Source: Paenibacillus solanacearum
Lineage (GTDB): Bacteria > Bacillota > Bacilli > Paenibacillales > NBRC-103111
Length of the DNA: 64,000 nucleotides
NCBI RefSeq assembly: GCF_910593845.1
Contig: NZ_CAJVAS010000016.1
Span: 1 to 64,000 of the forward strand
Direction of reading: 5' to 3'
Numbering within the stretch: the first letter of the stretch is position 1; each line of letters opens with the position of its first letter. Below are positions 19,105 to 28,202 of the stretch, piece after piece. The position numbers and the translations under genes are program-made. Below the pieces are notes generated by a model that saw only the letters and a list, made by a program, of their open reading frames with translations, was not told the origin of the DNA and ran no database searches.

Positions 19105-19471
19105 AAATTCATCATAACTTTAAAATTACGACAAAAATCGAAATATTCCTGCTAAATTGTTAAAAAAAACACAGAAATTCATCACATTTTATTCATATCC
19201 TCTTGAAAGCGCTTATTTTGAAGCGTTTTCATCGAATTACTATCGCTGAACGCCTTTTCATTTCTTCGATTCTATAATTCTATATGCTCGGCTCGGCCGA
19301 TTATTGCCATCATTCGAATGCATCATGACTCAACCGGCTTCTGCATAGCGCCGGTCTACGAGCCCGGGATTCACCTGTACCGAAGAACCGGCTGCATAAA
19401 AAAAGCGGCGTTGTGAAACGATACTCATTGGGATTTTTGCGCAATTCCAACGACAACCATAGCAGGAAAGG
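19105..19471. other. A+T-rich intergenic region
   Basis: A 370-base stretch, more A+T-rich than its surroundings, between divergent genes. Apart from a possible CcpA-type site at 19204 I see no gene. It probably contains promoters in both directions. Confidence 0.45.
19204..19217 (+). promoter_or_regulatory. Possible catabolite-responsive element (cre)
   Basis: TGAAAGCGCTTATT matches 12 of 14 positions of the cre consensus TGWAANCGNTNWCA. It lies 120 nt upstream of the GNAT gene and about 280 nt before the small gene at 19481, so the controlled gene is unclear. Confidence 0.3.
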
Positions 19472-19480
19472 ATGACGCAT

Positions 19481-19693
19481 ATGACCGCAAGCGAAACCGG
19501 TTCGGTTCGGCCCATTCACCAGTTGAACGACCTCAAAACCCTAGATTGGAATTCCGAGGAGCTTCATTACCATCAGCGGGTCATGAGCGACTTGTCGCCC
19601 TGGCTCAATGCCCAAGGCACCGCCATACTAGGACAAATCATTACGGAGATCGAGCTGCGCGGCGGCGAGAAAGGAGAGAACACGAATACTTAA
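19481..19693 (+). CDS. Small hypothetical protein, 70 aa
   Basis: A short acidic soluble protein, start chosen at ATG 19481 because AGGAAAGG lies 9 nt upstream; an in-frame ATG at 19472 abuts that site. The text has a helical pattern (HQLNDLKTLDWNSEELHYHQRVM) and no membrane segment. I do not recognise the family. It precedes sodA but is separated from it by a promoter. Confidence 0.6.
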   Translation: MTASETGSVRPIHQLNDLKTLDWNSEELHYHQRVMSDLSPWLNAQGTAILGQIITEIELRGGEKGENTNT

Positions 19694-19705
19694 TATACAT
19701 AAATG

Positions 19706-19734
19706 TTGATTTTATATAGTAAATAGGAGATAAT
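19706..19734 (+). promoter_or_regulatory. sodA promoter
   Basis: TTGATT (19706-19711), a 17 nt spacer and GATAAT (19729-19734) form a good sigma-A promoter about 40 nt before the sodA start, in a strongly A+T-rich stretch. Confidence 0.65.
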
Positions 19735-19773
19735 AGAAAAGGAAATTACATATTTCATAGGAGGTTTTTGAAG

Positions 19774-20388
19774 ATGGCACACCAATTACCAGCACTTCCT
19801 TACGCAAACAACGCGCTCGAGCCTCACATTGACGAAATGACTATGATGATCCACCACGATCGTCACCACAACACATATGTAACGAACCTTAACGCTGCGC
19901 TGGAAGCTCATGCTGACCTGCAAGCGAAAAGCGTGGAAGACCTGATCGCCGATCTGAACAGCGTTCCGGAAGCGATCCGCACTGCCGTTCGCAACAACGG
20001 CGGCGGCCATGCGAACCACTCCCTGTTCTGGGAAACGATCGGCCCGAACGGCGGCGGCGCGCCAAGCGGCAAGCTGGCTGACGCGATCAACAGCGAGCTG
20101 GGCGGCTTCGACAAGTTCAAAGAAGATTTCGCCAAAGCGGCAACGACTCGTTTCGGTTCCGGCTGGGCGTTCCTCGCTGTCGGCAAAGACGGCAAACTGA
20201 AAGTGTACAGCCTGCCTAACCAAGACAGCCCGATCATGGAAGGCGAAACGCCGCTCCTCGGACTGGACGTATGGGAGCATGCATACTACCTGAAATATCA
20301 AAACAAGCGTCCTGACTACATCGCCGCTTTCTGGAACGTAGTGAACTGGGCGGAAGTTGGCAAACGTTACGAAACTGCTGCGAAGTAA
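19774..20388 (+). CDS. sodA: Superoxide dismutase [Mn/Fe]
   Basis: A 204-residue superoxide dismutase that converts superoxide to hydrogen peroxide and oxygen. Metal ligands are His in MIHHDRHH, His in HANHSLFW, and Asp/His in [16 protein letters not shown] and GSGWAFL are as in Bacillus MnSOD. ATG at 19774 has AGGAGG upstream; an in-frame TTG at 19768 is less likely. It has its own promoter and terminator, so it is monocistronic. The metal is probably Mn by similarity, not proven. Confidence 0.97.
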   Translation: MAHQLPALPYANNALEPHIDEMTMMIHHDRHHNTYVTNLNAALEAHADLQAKSVEDLIADLNSVPEAIRTAVRNNGGGHANHSLFWETIGPNGGGAPSGKLADAINSELGGFDKFKEDFAKAATTRFGSGWAFLAVGKDGKLKVYSLPNQDSPIMEGETPLLGLDVWEHAYYLKYQNKRPDYIAAFWNVVNWAEVGKRYETAAK

Positions 20389-20406
20389 TAACGGCTTAAG
20401 CTCTCC

Positions 20407-20443
20407 AAAGGCTTGGTTCCCGCTTGGGAACCAAGCCTTTTTT
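20407..20443 (+). terminator. sodA terminator
   Basis: A perfect stem AAAGGCTTGGTTCCC / GGGAACCAAGCCTTT with a 4-nt loop is followed by T's, 18 nt past the sodA stop. Confidence 0.95.
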
Positions 20444-20557
20444 CGTTGTTCCTGCATCTTGCCGCCCCCGCTGCACCGCTTCGAAGGATCGGCTACATGG
20501 ACAATGCCGCAAGCCCCGCTGTTCCGGCTAACCGGACTGCGGGGCTTATGTGCTCGG

Positions 20558-21694
20558 CTACGCTTTCTGCCGAAAATACGTATTCAGTATGCGCAGGAAG
20601 ACATTCGGGAACGCAAGCTGCGCCATGTCCTCCGGGCCGATCCACCGGTAGTGGGACGGCAGCAGCGCCGGATGATCCGGCAGCAGCGCCGAGCGTTCCA
20701 GACGGCATACATACACGTCCAGCTCCCAATGAATATGGCTGAACGTATGCTCCGCCTGCATATACCAGGAAGCCGGACCGATCGCCAGATTGTCTTCCTC
20801 GAGGTGCGCTGCAAGCACGTGCTGCGCCAGCGACGGGTCGTCCTGCACCGGGACGACCGACGCCTCAGGCGGCGCCATGGCATGCGGCAGCTCCCACATC
20901 CGGGCAAGCAGCCCCTCCTGCGGACGCTGCCGGACGAGCAGCCGGCCCGCCTGCTCCCCGTCGCCCTCCACCAGAGCGACGAACCGATGCTCCGGGCGCG
21001 GCGGCTTCGCCTTCTTCTTGACCGGCAGCGCCTCCTCCATGCCCGCTTCTCGGCCCATACAGTGCTCCATGACCGGGCAAGTCAGACAGCTCGGCGATTT
21101 GGGCGTACAGACCATCGCGCCCAGCTCCATCAGCCCTTGATTGAAGTCGCCCGCCGCCCCTTCGGGGATCAGCTCCTTCGCCAGCTTCTCCATCGTCACA
21201 CGCGTGCTGCCTTTCATAATATCGTCTTCGATCAGGAAGTAACGCGACAGCACGCGCATGACGTTGCCGTCCACCGCCGGCTCGGGCTTGTTATACGCAA
21301 TGCTCAGGATCGCTCCCGCCGTATAGGGGCCGACTCCTTTGAGCGAGAAGACGTCCTCCTTCGTATCGGGCACGACGCCGCCGTAGTTCTCGCGCACTTC
21401 GCGCACAGCGCTTTGCAGATTGCGGGCTCTGGAGTAATAGCCTAGCCCTTCCCACATCTTGAGCACTTCTTCCTCCGGCGCTTCGGCAAGCGCCTCAACG
21501 GTAGGAAACTTCTCCACGAACCGGTTGAAGTACGGAATGACGGTATCCACTCTTGTCTGCTGCAGCATAATTTCAGACACCCAAATATGGTACGGATTCC
21601 GGCTTCTTCGCCAAGGCAGGTCGCGCTTATGCCGGCGGTACCAGGCCAGAAGCCCGGTTGAAAAAAATTGTTTTTTTTGTTCCAGCAGATTCAT
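20558..21694 (-). CDS. mutY: A/G-specific adenine glycosylase
   Basis: A 378-residue MutY that removes adenine mispaired with 8-oxoguanine. The helix-hairpin-helix GLGYYSRARNLQ, catalytic region VDGNVMRVLSRYF, the C-X6-C-X2-C-X5-C [4Fe-4S] loop (CLTCPVMEHC...) and a C-terminal NUDIX-like 8-oxoG recognition domain are seen. ATG at 21694 follows AAGGAG. The first codons contain an A8 tract and a T7 tract (21661-21678) three bases apart, a slippage-prone place in a repair gene. Confidence 0.95.
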   Translation of the reverse strand: MNLLEQKKQFFSTGLLAWYRRHKRDLPWRRSRNPYHIWVSEIMLQQTRVDTVIPYFNRFVEKFPTVEALAEAPEEEVLKMWEGLGYYSRARNLQSAVREVRENYGGVVPDTKEDVFSLKGVGPYTAGAILSIAYNKPEPAVDGNVMRVLSRYFLIEDDIMKGSTRVTMEKLAKELIPEGAAGDFNQGLMELGAMVCTPKSPSCLTCPVMEHCMGREAGMEEALPVKKKAKPPRPEHRFVALVEGDGEQAGRLLVRQRPQEGLLARMWELPHAMAPPEASVVPVQDDPSLAQHVLAAHLEEDNLAIGPASWYMQAEHTFSHIHWELDVYVCRLERSALLPDHPALLPSHYRWIGPEDMAQLAFPNVFLRILNTYFRQKA

Positions 21695-21775
21695 GATTGC
21701 TCCTTCTGTTGCACACGGTTTCGATATATAATGATTCATGACAAATTGATACGTTCACGAAAGGGGCCGCATCCG

Positions 21776-22630
21776 ATGCTGACTCCCGGCGAACTCGCCT
21801 CGCGGCTGAACAAGATGGTCATCTCCATCCTGCTCGTCGGTCATCAAAAATGCGAAGACAACTGGCATCAGAAGCCACGCACCATCAAATATCAGTCGAT
21901 CTGGCTCATTATACGAGGAAAAGGCACGTTCACGATTAACGGCACGCATTATCCGGCGGAGGCAGGCAGGCTGTTCTCGTTCGCTCCCGGCATGGTTGTA
22001 GAGCGCTCGTCCGATCCCGAGCAGCCGCTCGAATACTACTTCCTCCGTTTTCATTATACGGAATGTTACGAGGAGAAGGAACAGTGGATTTACCGCAGCG
22101 CCGCCGAGTCGCGGTTTCCGCTGGAAGGCATGTACACGGTTACCAACACGCCCCAGCTGATTTATTTGTTCGAGCAGCTTGACACGCTATGGAAGCGCAG
22201 AGGCCACATGACGGCCATGCGCCGCAAAATTATTATACAGGAGCTGCTGCTGACGCTCGTCGCCGACTTCCGCACGCAAAAGGCGGAGGGCGATACGACG
22301 GCCGCCATCGAGCAAACGCAGGACTACATGGTCAGCCATTACCAGGAGCCGCTGACGCTGGAGAGTCTAGCGCAAATGGCCGGCCTTAGCGTCAGCCATT
22401 ATTCGCGCTTGTTCAAGAAATATGTCGGCTACAGCCCGATCGACTATTTGACGCATCTGCGAGTCGACCGGGCGAAAGAACTGCTCGTCTTGTCCGAATA
22501 CCGGCTCAAATCCATAGCCGGCAGCGTCGGCTACACGGACGAATTTTATTTCAGCCGCATCTTCAAAAAAGTGACCGGCTTTTCCCCAAGGGAGTACGCG
22601 AAGAAACACCGGTTCACACCGGATCATTAA
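21776..22630 (+). CDS. AraC family transcriptional regulator
   Basis: A 284-residue regulator with an N-terminal cupin-like sensor domain (GKGTFTINGTHYPAEAGRLFSFAPG) and a C-terminal double helix-turn-helix (about residues 180-280: LESLAQMAGLSVSHYSRLFKKYVG and IAGSVGYTDEFYFSRIFKK). This arrangement is usual for sugar-responsive regulators in Paenibacillus. ATG at 21776 follows AAGGGG; the frame continues upstream to 21668 but overlaps mutY's promoter side. Its target is not apparent from neighbours. Confidence 0.9.
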   Translation: MLTPGELASRLNKMVISILLVGHQKCEDNWHQKPRTIKYQSIWLIIRGKGTFTINGTHYPAEAGRLFSFAPGMVVERSSDPEQPLEYYFLRFHYTECYEEKEQWIYRSAAESRFPLEGMYTVTNTPQLIYLFEQLDTLWKRRGHMTAMRRKIIIQELLLTLVADFRTQKAEGDTTAAIEQTQDYMVSHYQEPLTLESLAQMAGLSVSHYSRLFKKYVGYSPIDYLTHLRVDRAKELLVLSEYRLKSIAGSVGYTDEFYFSRIFKKVTGFSPREYAKKHRFTPDH

Positions 22631-22792
22631 TCGTCCTGCGAAGCCCGCAGCGCCGCCGCTGCGGGTTTGACTTGCGCCCTTGGAAAGTGTACGCTACCTG
22701 TAACTATGCGGATTTCGGATGATCCGGCAGCGGGCTCGCTCAGGCGGCTCTTGCCGGATATCGTTACGTTAAGGAAGTAATGGGGTGATACG

Positions 22793-23407
22793 ATGAACAA
22801 CATCCATTCGGCTGCCGGCTTAACCGGCGGGGAGGCTGGCAGCCGGTCAAGCCGCGGAAGGCTCGGGCGAGCGCTCGCGGAACGGCGGGCTGCGGCAAAA
22901 CCTTACGCCGTCTGGCTCTACGTCTGGGGAGCGGAATGGCTGCTATCCGCGGCGATCTCGTTCTTCGACCCGGGCGACGCGTATGCCGCCTGGCGTCTAG
23001 GTGTGCTGGTCGCTGCGGCCGTCGCATCCGCCGCCGTGTGGCTGCTGCGCAGACGACATGCGGGCAAGCCGTCCGCTGTCGGGTATGCACCGGTACGCGC
23101 GGTCCTCCCTGTGCTGGCCTGCGCGCTGATCGCAGCTGTGCTCGTGCGAACCGGGACCGTCAGCCCTGCCTACACGCCTTTGTTGAAAGGCATCGTTCTC
23201 GCCGCCGCGTACGGCGCGCTATGCACGACGCTCGGAAGACCGCTGCTCTATATGAGCTTATGGATGCTGGCGCTTACGATTACGGTCGCTTATGCCTACC
23301 TTGGATACGCTTCCGTACTGCTCGGCGGCTTCGGTGGGCTCAGCCTGCTCACGCTTGGCCTTCTGGTGAACTTATGGCATACGTTATGGAAAAGGAGAAT
23401 GTTATAG
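22793..23407 (+). CDS. Hypothetical polytopic membrane protein
   Basis: A 204-residue protein with a charged N-terminus of about 35 residues and about six hydrophobic segments rich in Ala and Leu. I do not recognise the family. Its stop is directly followed by the start of the cytochrome c gene, so the two are surely co-transcribed, which suggests a membrane role linked to electron transfer; this is inference only. Confidence 0.7.
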   Translation: MNNIHSAAGLTGGEAGSRSSRGRLGRALAERRAAAKPYAVWLYVWGAEWLLSAAISFFDPGDAYAAWRLGVLVAAAVASAAVWLLRRRHAGKPSAVGYAPVRAVLPVLACALIAAVLVRTGTVSPAYTPLLKGIVLAAAYGALCTTLGRPLLYMSLWMLALTITVAYAYLGYASVLLGGFGGLSLLTLGLLVNLWHTLWKRRML

Positions 23408-23797
23408 ATGCGCATTCGAATCGAATGGAAACGTCTGGGGATCATGTTCATAGCGGCGGCTGCAATCGCGGCGCTGGCCGCCTGCAGCCCGAAAAACAGC
23501 CCGGAACCATTCGGCGGCAAAACGGGACAAGAAGGAGCCGCCAACAGTTCCGCCATGACCGGAGCGTCTGAGCAGGTGCAGGCTGTATACAAGCAGCGCT
23601 GCTTGTCCTGCCACGGCAACGCGCTGGAAGGCAAAATTGGACCGAAAACGAACCTGCAAAAGGTCGGCGGACATCTGTCCAAAGAGCAGATCGTAAAGCA
23701 AATCAACAGCGGCGGCAACGGCATGCCGGGCTTCGCCGGGCAAATCAAACCCGAAGAGGTAGAAGCGCTCGCGAGCTGGCTGGCCGAGAAAAAATAA
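23408..23797 (+). CDS. Cytochrome c lipoprotein (cytochrome c-551 type)
   Basis: A 129-residue exported lipoprotein. The signal peptide ends in lipobox LAAC (Cys26). A single class I c-type heme site Cys65-Leu-Ser-Cys68-His69 follows, with probable axial Met106 in GGNGMPGF. This matches small membrane-anchored cytochromes such as Bacillus CccB that carry electrons outside the membrane. An AGGAGA site lies in the tail of the preceding membrane-protein gene, and the ATG abuts its stop codon. Confidence 0.92.
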   Translation: MRIRIEWKRLGIMFIAAAAIAALAACSPKNSPEPFGGKTGQEGAANSSAMTGASEQVQAVYKQRCLSCHGNALEGKIGPKTNLQKVGGHLSKEQIVKQINSGGNGMPGFAGQIKPEEVEALASWLAEKK

Positions 23798-23808
23798 CGG
23801 GATATGCA

Positions 23809-23834
23809 AAAGGACAGCCTGCAGGCTGTCCTTT
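23809..23834 (+). terminator. Terminator of the cytochrome operon
   Basis: A perfect inverted repeat AAAGGACAGCC / GGCTGTCCTTT with a TGCA loop lies 11 nt past the cytochrome stop. Confidence 0.9.
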
Positions 23835-23956
23835 CCTTGTTTGCGCGCTGAGTTTCCAACTCCGATAAAGCGGAGGGCCGCCTGTAAAACGAGGTGTCAC
23901 CCGCACCCATTTGCGATTTTACGGCTTTTTTCAAGAGTCCTGGGCGTCGTGTCTCT

Positions 23957-24682
23957 TTATTGTACGCCCGGGACACCGGCCGAAAGCTTTTTCCTATACA
24001 CCCACTTCGATAGCGATATGCTGATCTCATATAGGATCAGTAGCGGTACGGTCACGAGAATATCGGAGACGAAGTCCGGCGGCGTGATGGTAATCGAGAT
24101 GACCACGAGCAGGAAGTAGGCCATCTTTCTCGCTTTGGCCAGCCGTACCGGGTTCAGGATGCCCAGCCGGGTCAAAAACATGACAATGACCGGCATCTCG
24201 AACAGCAGTCCGAACGGAACGGTCAAGTTGATCATGAACCGGAAATACTTGTCCGCCGTATACAGCAGTTGCACTTGATCCTCCGCCATCGCCTTCAAGA
24301 AACTCAGCACCATCGGAAACAACACGAAGTAGCCGAAGCAGATCCCTCCCGCAAACAGCACGGCCAATGCCGGAATAAAGCCAAGCGTCGCTTTCTGCTC
24401 GTCCAGGCTCAGCCCCGGCTTCACGAACTTCCAAATCTGATAGCCGGCTACCGGAATCGTGACCGCCATCGCAAATACACCTGCAATCATCACGTAAACC
24501 CACAGCAAATCTGTCGGCCCCAGCACCGCCAGCTGCCCGTCAAACCCGCTGACGAGCCACCGGTAAATCGATTTGGCATAAAGAAACGCGCCGCATAGCG
24601 CGACGAGGAATGAGACGAGCGTAAACAAGAGCCGCCTTCTCATTTCCTCGAGATGTGCTACGAATTGCATTTCTTGATTCAT
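23957..24682 (-). CDS. tatC: Sec-independent protein translocase TatC
   Basis: A 241-residue six-helix membrane protein, the twin-arginine signal receptor of the Tat translocase. The cytosolic N-terminus [13 protein letters not shown] and first periplasmic-loop region, plus [13 protein letters not shown] [13 protein letters not shown], are conserved. Its ATG overlaps the tatA stop as ATGA. It ends the phoX-tatA-tatC group, so it probably serves the upstream PhoX. Confidence 0.96.
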   Translation of the reverse strand: MNQEMQFVAHLEEMRRRLLFTLVSFLVALCGAFLYAKSIYRWLVSGFDGQLAVLGPTDLLWVYVMIAGVFAMAVTIPVAGYQIWKFVKPGLSLDEQKATLGFIPALAVLFAGGICFGYFVLFPMVLSFLKAMAEDQVQLLYTADKYFRFMINLTVPFGLLFEMPVIVMFLTRLGILNPVRLAKARKMAYFLLVVISITITPPDFVSDILVTVPLLILYEISISLSKWVYRKKLSAGVPGVQ

Positions 24683-24927
24683 TTGCGTTCGTCCAAGGAA
24701 GCGACTTTGCCCGAAGGAACAACCTGTACCGTCGGCGGAGCCGGCTTCTCTTCCGCCGGTTTGCTATCGTCTTCCGTGCTCATCAAGTTTCTAGTGGCGC
24801 TCTTGAATTCGCTCAGTGTACGTCCGAACGCTCTTCCCAGCTCCGGCAGCTTGGACGGCCCGAAGATAATCAGCGCAATAATAAGAATGAGGATTAAGCC
24901 AGGCAGTCCGATATTTCCAAATGGCAT
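24679..24927 (-). CDS. tatA: Sec-independent protein translocase TatA
   Basis: An 82-residue Tat pore component: one N-terminal transmembrane helix (residues 8-21), the hinge [14 protein letters not shown], an amphipathic helix, and an acidic/Pro-rich tail. It lies 23 nt after the phoX stop and overlaps tatC by four bases, so the three genes form one unit. Confidence 0.96.
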   Translation of the reverse strand: MPFGNIGLPGLILILIIALIIFGPSKLPELGRAFGRTLSEFKSATRNLMSTEDDSKPAEEKPAPPTVQVVPSGKVASLDERK

Positions 24928-24950
24928 CGGATGTCATCTCCTTATGCGGT

Positions 24951-26624
24951 TTAGTTGAAACGGAATCCGCTGATCGCGACAACGGCGCAGCGCGCCTTGG
25001 AGTCGCCTTCGCGATGCGGCCACAGGCTCGTCGGCTTGCTCAGGTCGGTCGTATTTTCGCCCGGATGCTGTACTGACAGGAACAGCGTGCGCTCGTCAGG
25101 CGTAAAAAACGGACCTGTCAGCTCGCAATCTTTCGGCCCCGAAGCGAACTGCATGGCAGCCCCTTTGCTCGGCCCCGCGGTCGGAATGACGAACAATCCG
25201 TTATTCATGAACGCAGTGTACACCCCTTGATTGGTGCTGCTGCTGGAAATGTCCGTCACGACCCACAGGTTGCCCCTCGAGTCGAAAGCCAGGTTATCCG
25301 GAGAGCTGAACCCCGACTGGCGGCCGCCAGCAGCAAAAATCTCGAAATCGAACTCCAGCGAACCGAGGTCGTTGTCCGTTTCGAAAATGCGCGTAATATG
25401 CCCGTGAATGTTGCCGTGCGCATCATTATTCGTATGGCAAATAAACACGGTGTTGTCAAATGGCGAAATTTCGATATCCTCCGGACGGTCCGTCGGCATG
25501 CCGCCTAACATCAACGCCGCTTCATGGCAGTTCGTCACGACGTCGGCCTGGCTCTGGTACTGCTTCATCAGTTCTTCTCGGGATCCTTTTACACCGGCAG
25601 GCGCCTTGAATTTCTCGCTTGCCAGCACTTTGGAGAGCGCCTCGTATGTCACCGGGATCCATTTGCCGTTTTTCAGATTGGCCACGTACAACGTGCCGTC
25701 TGTGAGAAGTGCCGAGTTGCTCCGACCTTGTTCCGGAACGTACTTTCCATTGGAAATGTATTTGTAGACGCACGCATCCTTCTTGTCATCGCCCATATAC
25801 ACGACGATCCGTCTGTCTTTGGTTAGTCCCATCGCCGTGTTTTCATGGTTAAACCGGCCCAGCGCCGTATGCTTCTTCAAAAAGCTGCCATCGAACGGAT
25901 CGATTTCGACGACCCAGCCGTAATGCGTGGATGGCAGCTTGGACGCCTCTGCCGTTTCGCTGAAGTTCTCTTCACAGGACAGAACGGTATTCCAAAACGT
26001 GACGCCACCGGAACAGTTGGCAAACGTGCCTTGCGCTGTGGACGCATGGTTCAGCGCCGACGATCTGTTTGCCGGACCGGTAAACTCGAACGTGGTGAAA
26101 CCGTTGATGCGGCGTGCGTACTTGGAGGACGTATCCATTTGCCATACGCCCGATTCGTCCCGGAGCACTTCGATGACGGACATGCCTTGGTAGTACAAAT
26201 TTTTTTCCAATTGATCCTGCGACATTTTGCCGCCTACAATCGGTCCGAGACCGAAGATGTTCGTGTATTCGTGGTTATTCACAAGAAGACCGTGTACGTT
26301 GGAACCGTTGATCGGGAAAAAAGCGTTGTAATCCGAGCCTTGGCCGAACTTCTCTCCCGCTTCGTTAATGATGTCATCGAACGCCGCAACGACATCATAC
26401 TTAAATCCATTCGGCAGGATGAGCTCGTCTGCTTTGGAAGGCTCGATCGGGTCGAAATAACCGCTGACTTGATTCGTACGATAACCGAATAAATGATCTG
26501 CAGTCGGAGACATCGCGGAAGCTTTGCCCTCCAGCGTCCCCAGCCCGGCCGATGCGGCGGCCAGCGCGGCGGCTCCGGTGCCCAAATACGATAAAAACGT
26601 ACGTCGATCCATATTTTGGTTCAA
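24951..26624 (-). CDS. PhoX family phosphatase, Tat exported
   Basis: A 557-residue member of the PhoX/DUF839 family of Ca/Fe-dependent alkaline phosphatases. The N-terminus has a twin-arginine signal (MDRRTFLSYLG) with an Ala-rich hydrophobic core and a cut near residue 47. Family segments include NHEYTNIFG, SCEENFSET, GRFNHENTAM and DNLAFDSRGNLWVVTD. I set the start at TTG 26624 since GGGGAG lies 8 nt upstream; ATG at 26612 lacks a site. It is directly followed by tatA-tatC. It probably releases phosphate outside the cell. Confidence 0.93.
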   Translation of the reverse strand: MNQNMDRRTFLSYLGTGAAALAAASAGLGTLEGKASAMSPTADHLFGYRTNQVSGYFDPIEPSKADELILPNGFKYDVVAAFDDIINEAGEKFGQGSDYNAFFPINGSNVHGLLVNNHEYTNIFGLGPIVGGKMSQDQLEKNLYYQGMSVIEVLRDESGVWQMDTSSKYARRINGFTTFEFTGPANRSSALNHASTAQGTFANCSGGVTFWNTVLSCEENFSETAEASKLPSTHYGWVVEIDPFDGSFLKKHTALGRFNHENTAMGLTKDRRIVVYMGDDKKDACVYKYISNGKYVPEQGRSNSALLTDGTLYVANLKNGKWIPVTYEALSKVLASEKFKAPAGVKGSREELMKQYQSQADVVTNCHEAALMLGGMPTDRPEDIEISPFDNTVFICHTNNDAHGNIHGHITRIFETDNDLGSLEFDFEIFAAGGRQSGFSSPDNLAFDSRGNLWVVTDISSSSTNQGVYTAFMNNGLFVIPTAGPSKGAAMQFASGPKDCELTGPFFTPDERTLFLSVQHPGENTTDLSKPTSLWPHREGDSKARCAVVAISGFRFN

Positions 26625-26755
26625 TGCGTACACTCCCCATTCTTGTATTGAGTTGAGTATCCACATAAAGCATAGGCGCGAATTGTCAAAAGGGAATTAC
26701 ACCGGTATGGTGTTTTTGTAAATCCGGGAGATCTGCAATAGGACCGTAAAATGGC

Positions 26756-26791
26756 AAAAAAAGAACCCTTGCTAGCGTTAGCGCAAGGATT
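26756..26791 (-). terminator. Terminator of acpS
   Basis: The hairpin AATCCTTGCGCTAACGCTAGCAAGGGTT region, followed by a T7 run on the minus strand, lies about 35 nt beyond the acpS stop. Confidence 0.85.
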
Positions 26792-26827
26792 CCTTTGCCG
26801 AGTATCGATTACTATGAGCCGCAAGCT

Positions 26828-27253
26828 TTACCGCTGCTCCACCACCGCATAAGCCATAGCCATCGTCTCGGTATGCGTGATGCTTAAGTGAATATGCAGC
26901 CGTTCAGGCGAGCCGCCTTCCGCGCAGAGCGCTTCTTGGCCTGCGGAGTGCACAAGCCGCTCCCACGCTGCCGCCGACACGCGGCATAACGGCTTTCCTT
27001 TCGCATCGGGGAGCACCTCCACGTCGCGGAACGTCACTTCCTTCCCGATGCCGCAGCCGAGCGCCTTCACCACGGCCTCCTTGGCCGCGAACCGTCCGGC
27101 CGCAAATTCGGCCAGCCGCCCGCGCTTCTCGGAAGCCAGCTCCCGTTCCTTCTCCGTGAGCACACGCTGCAGAAACCGCTCGCCTGAAGGCTGTGCCAAG
27201 ATCGCCTTCATTCTGGCGATTTCCAACAAATCGGTGCCGATGCCGATGATCAT
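26828..27253 (-). CDS. acpS: Holo-[acyl-carrier-protein] synthase
   Basis: A 141-residue phosphopantetheinyl transferase that activates acyl carrier protein. Family residues are clear: IGIGTDLLEIARM with the metal-binding Asp, the GRFAAKEAVVKALG motif with Glu/Lys, and a C-terminal HLSITHTE. It starts 20 nt after the nadE stop and is likely co-transcribed with nadE. Confidence 0.96.
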   Translation of the reverse strand: MIIGIGTDLLEIARMKAILAQPSGERFLQRVLTEKERELASEKRGRLAEFAAGRFAAKEAVVKALGCGIGKEVTFRDVEVLPDAKGKPLCRVSAAAWERLVHSAGQEALCAEGGSPERLHIHLSITHTETMAMAYAVVEQR

Positions 27254-27273
27254 GCCCTCGTTCCTTCCTCGCG

Positions 27274-28083
27274 TTAAATGCCGGGAATCGGCGCGCGCTT
27301 ATGCTCGGTGCGCAAATACTGCTTCTCGAGCTTCTCCTTCGCTTCCGCCGGGATGTCCTTGCCCTCCAAATAGCTGCTGTTGTCATCGTACGTAATGCCC
27401 AGCTCGTTCTCGTCGGTTTGCCCTTCCCACAGCCCGGCTGTAGGCGCCTTGTCGAGCACGCTTTGCGGGACGCCGAGATTCGCCGCCAGCTGACGCACCT
27501 GCCGCTTGTTGAGGGAGCTGAGCGGCGTAATATCGACGGCGCCGTCGCCGTACTTCGTGAAGAAGCCGGTGATCGCTTCCGAAGCGTGGTCCGTTCCGAC
27601 CACCAGCAGGTTCAGCTCAAACGCCAGCGCGTACTGGATGACCATGCGCGTGCGCGCCTTGACGTTACCTTTGCCTCCACGGCTCAAATGCTGATGAATG
27701 CCGATCGACTTCAAGCCGTATTCGGCTTCCAGCGCAATCTCATTCACGGCTTCCTCGATATTCGTCTCGATCCGGTACTTGAGGTCGAACGCCTCCGCCG
27801 TCGCGTAGCTGTCGGAAATGTCGACCTGCTCCCCGTAAGGCTGGAACACGCCGATCGTCTTGTATTCGCGCCCCTTCTCGGCCGTCAGTTCATCGGTCGC
27901 GAGCTTGCACAGTCCCGTTGCGACCGAGCTGTCAATCCCGCCGCTGATCGCGATCAGCAGACCGTCGACGCCAGACTTCAACACATATTGCTTCAAAAAG
28001 TCGACGCGCTTGCGAATCTCTGCATCGACATCAATTACAGGCTTCACGCCCAGCTTGGCGATAATATCTTGCTGCAGGCTCAT
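27274..28083 (-). CDS. nadE: NH3-dependent NAD+ synthetase
   Basis: A 269-residue single-domain NadE that amidates deamido-NAD to NAD+ with ammonia. The P-loop SGGIDSSVA, the TDHASEAITGFFTKYGDGAVDITPL segment and the PTAGLWEGQTDENELG region are diagnostic. There is no glutaminase domain, consistent with the ammonia-dependent form. ATG follows AGGAG by about 10 nt. Confidence 0.97.
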   Translation of the reverse strand: MSLQQDIIAKLGVKPVIDVDAEIRKRVDFLKQYVLKSGVDGLLIAISGGIDSSVATGLCKLATDELTAEKGREYKTIGVFQPYGEQVDISDSYATAEAFDLKYRIETNIEEAVNEIALEAEYGLKSIGIHQHLSRGGKGNVKARTRMVIQYALAFELNLLVVGTDHASEAITGFFTKYGDGAVDITPLSSLNKRQVRQLAANLGVPQSVLDKAPTAGLWEGQTDENELGITYDDNSSYLEGKDIPAEAKEKLEKQYLRTEHKRAPIPGI

Positions 28084-28141
28084 CCGTTGTACACTCCTGT
28101 CGTGGAATATTTTCTCACATTATATCATGCCGCAGCTCAAC

Positions 28142-28180
28142 AAAAAACTCCTGCGTCGCTTGGAGAAGCGGTGCAGGAGT
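28142..28180 (-). terminator. Terminator of the bacilliredoxin gene
   Basis: A stem ACTCCTGC / GCAGGAGT with an inner CGCTT/AAGCG pairing is followed on the minus strand by T6. Confidence 0.9.
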
Positions 28181-28202
28181 CGGATCCGGTACGGCGACCG
28201 GA

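Noticed and set aside
26625..26760. Looked for PhoP boxes upstream of the phoX gene; TTTACA and TTGACA pieces occur.
   Set aside because: No pair of direct repeats with the required 11-base phasing was found by eye, so I do not claim phosphate control from sequence alone.
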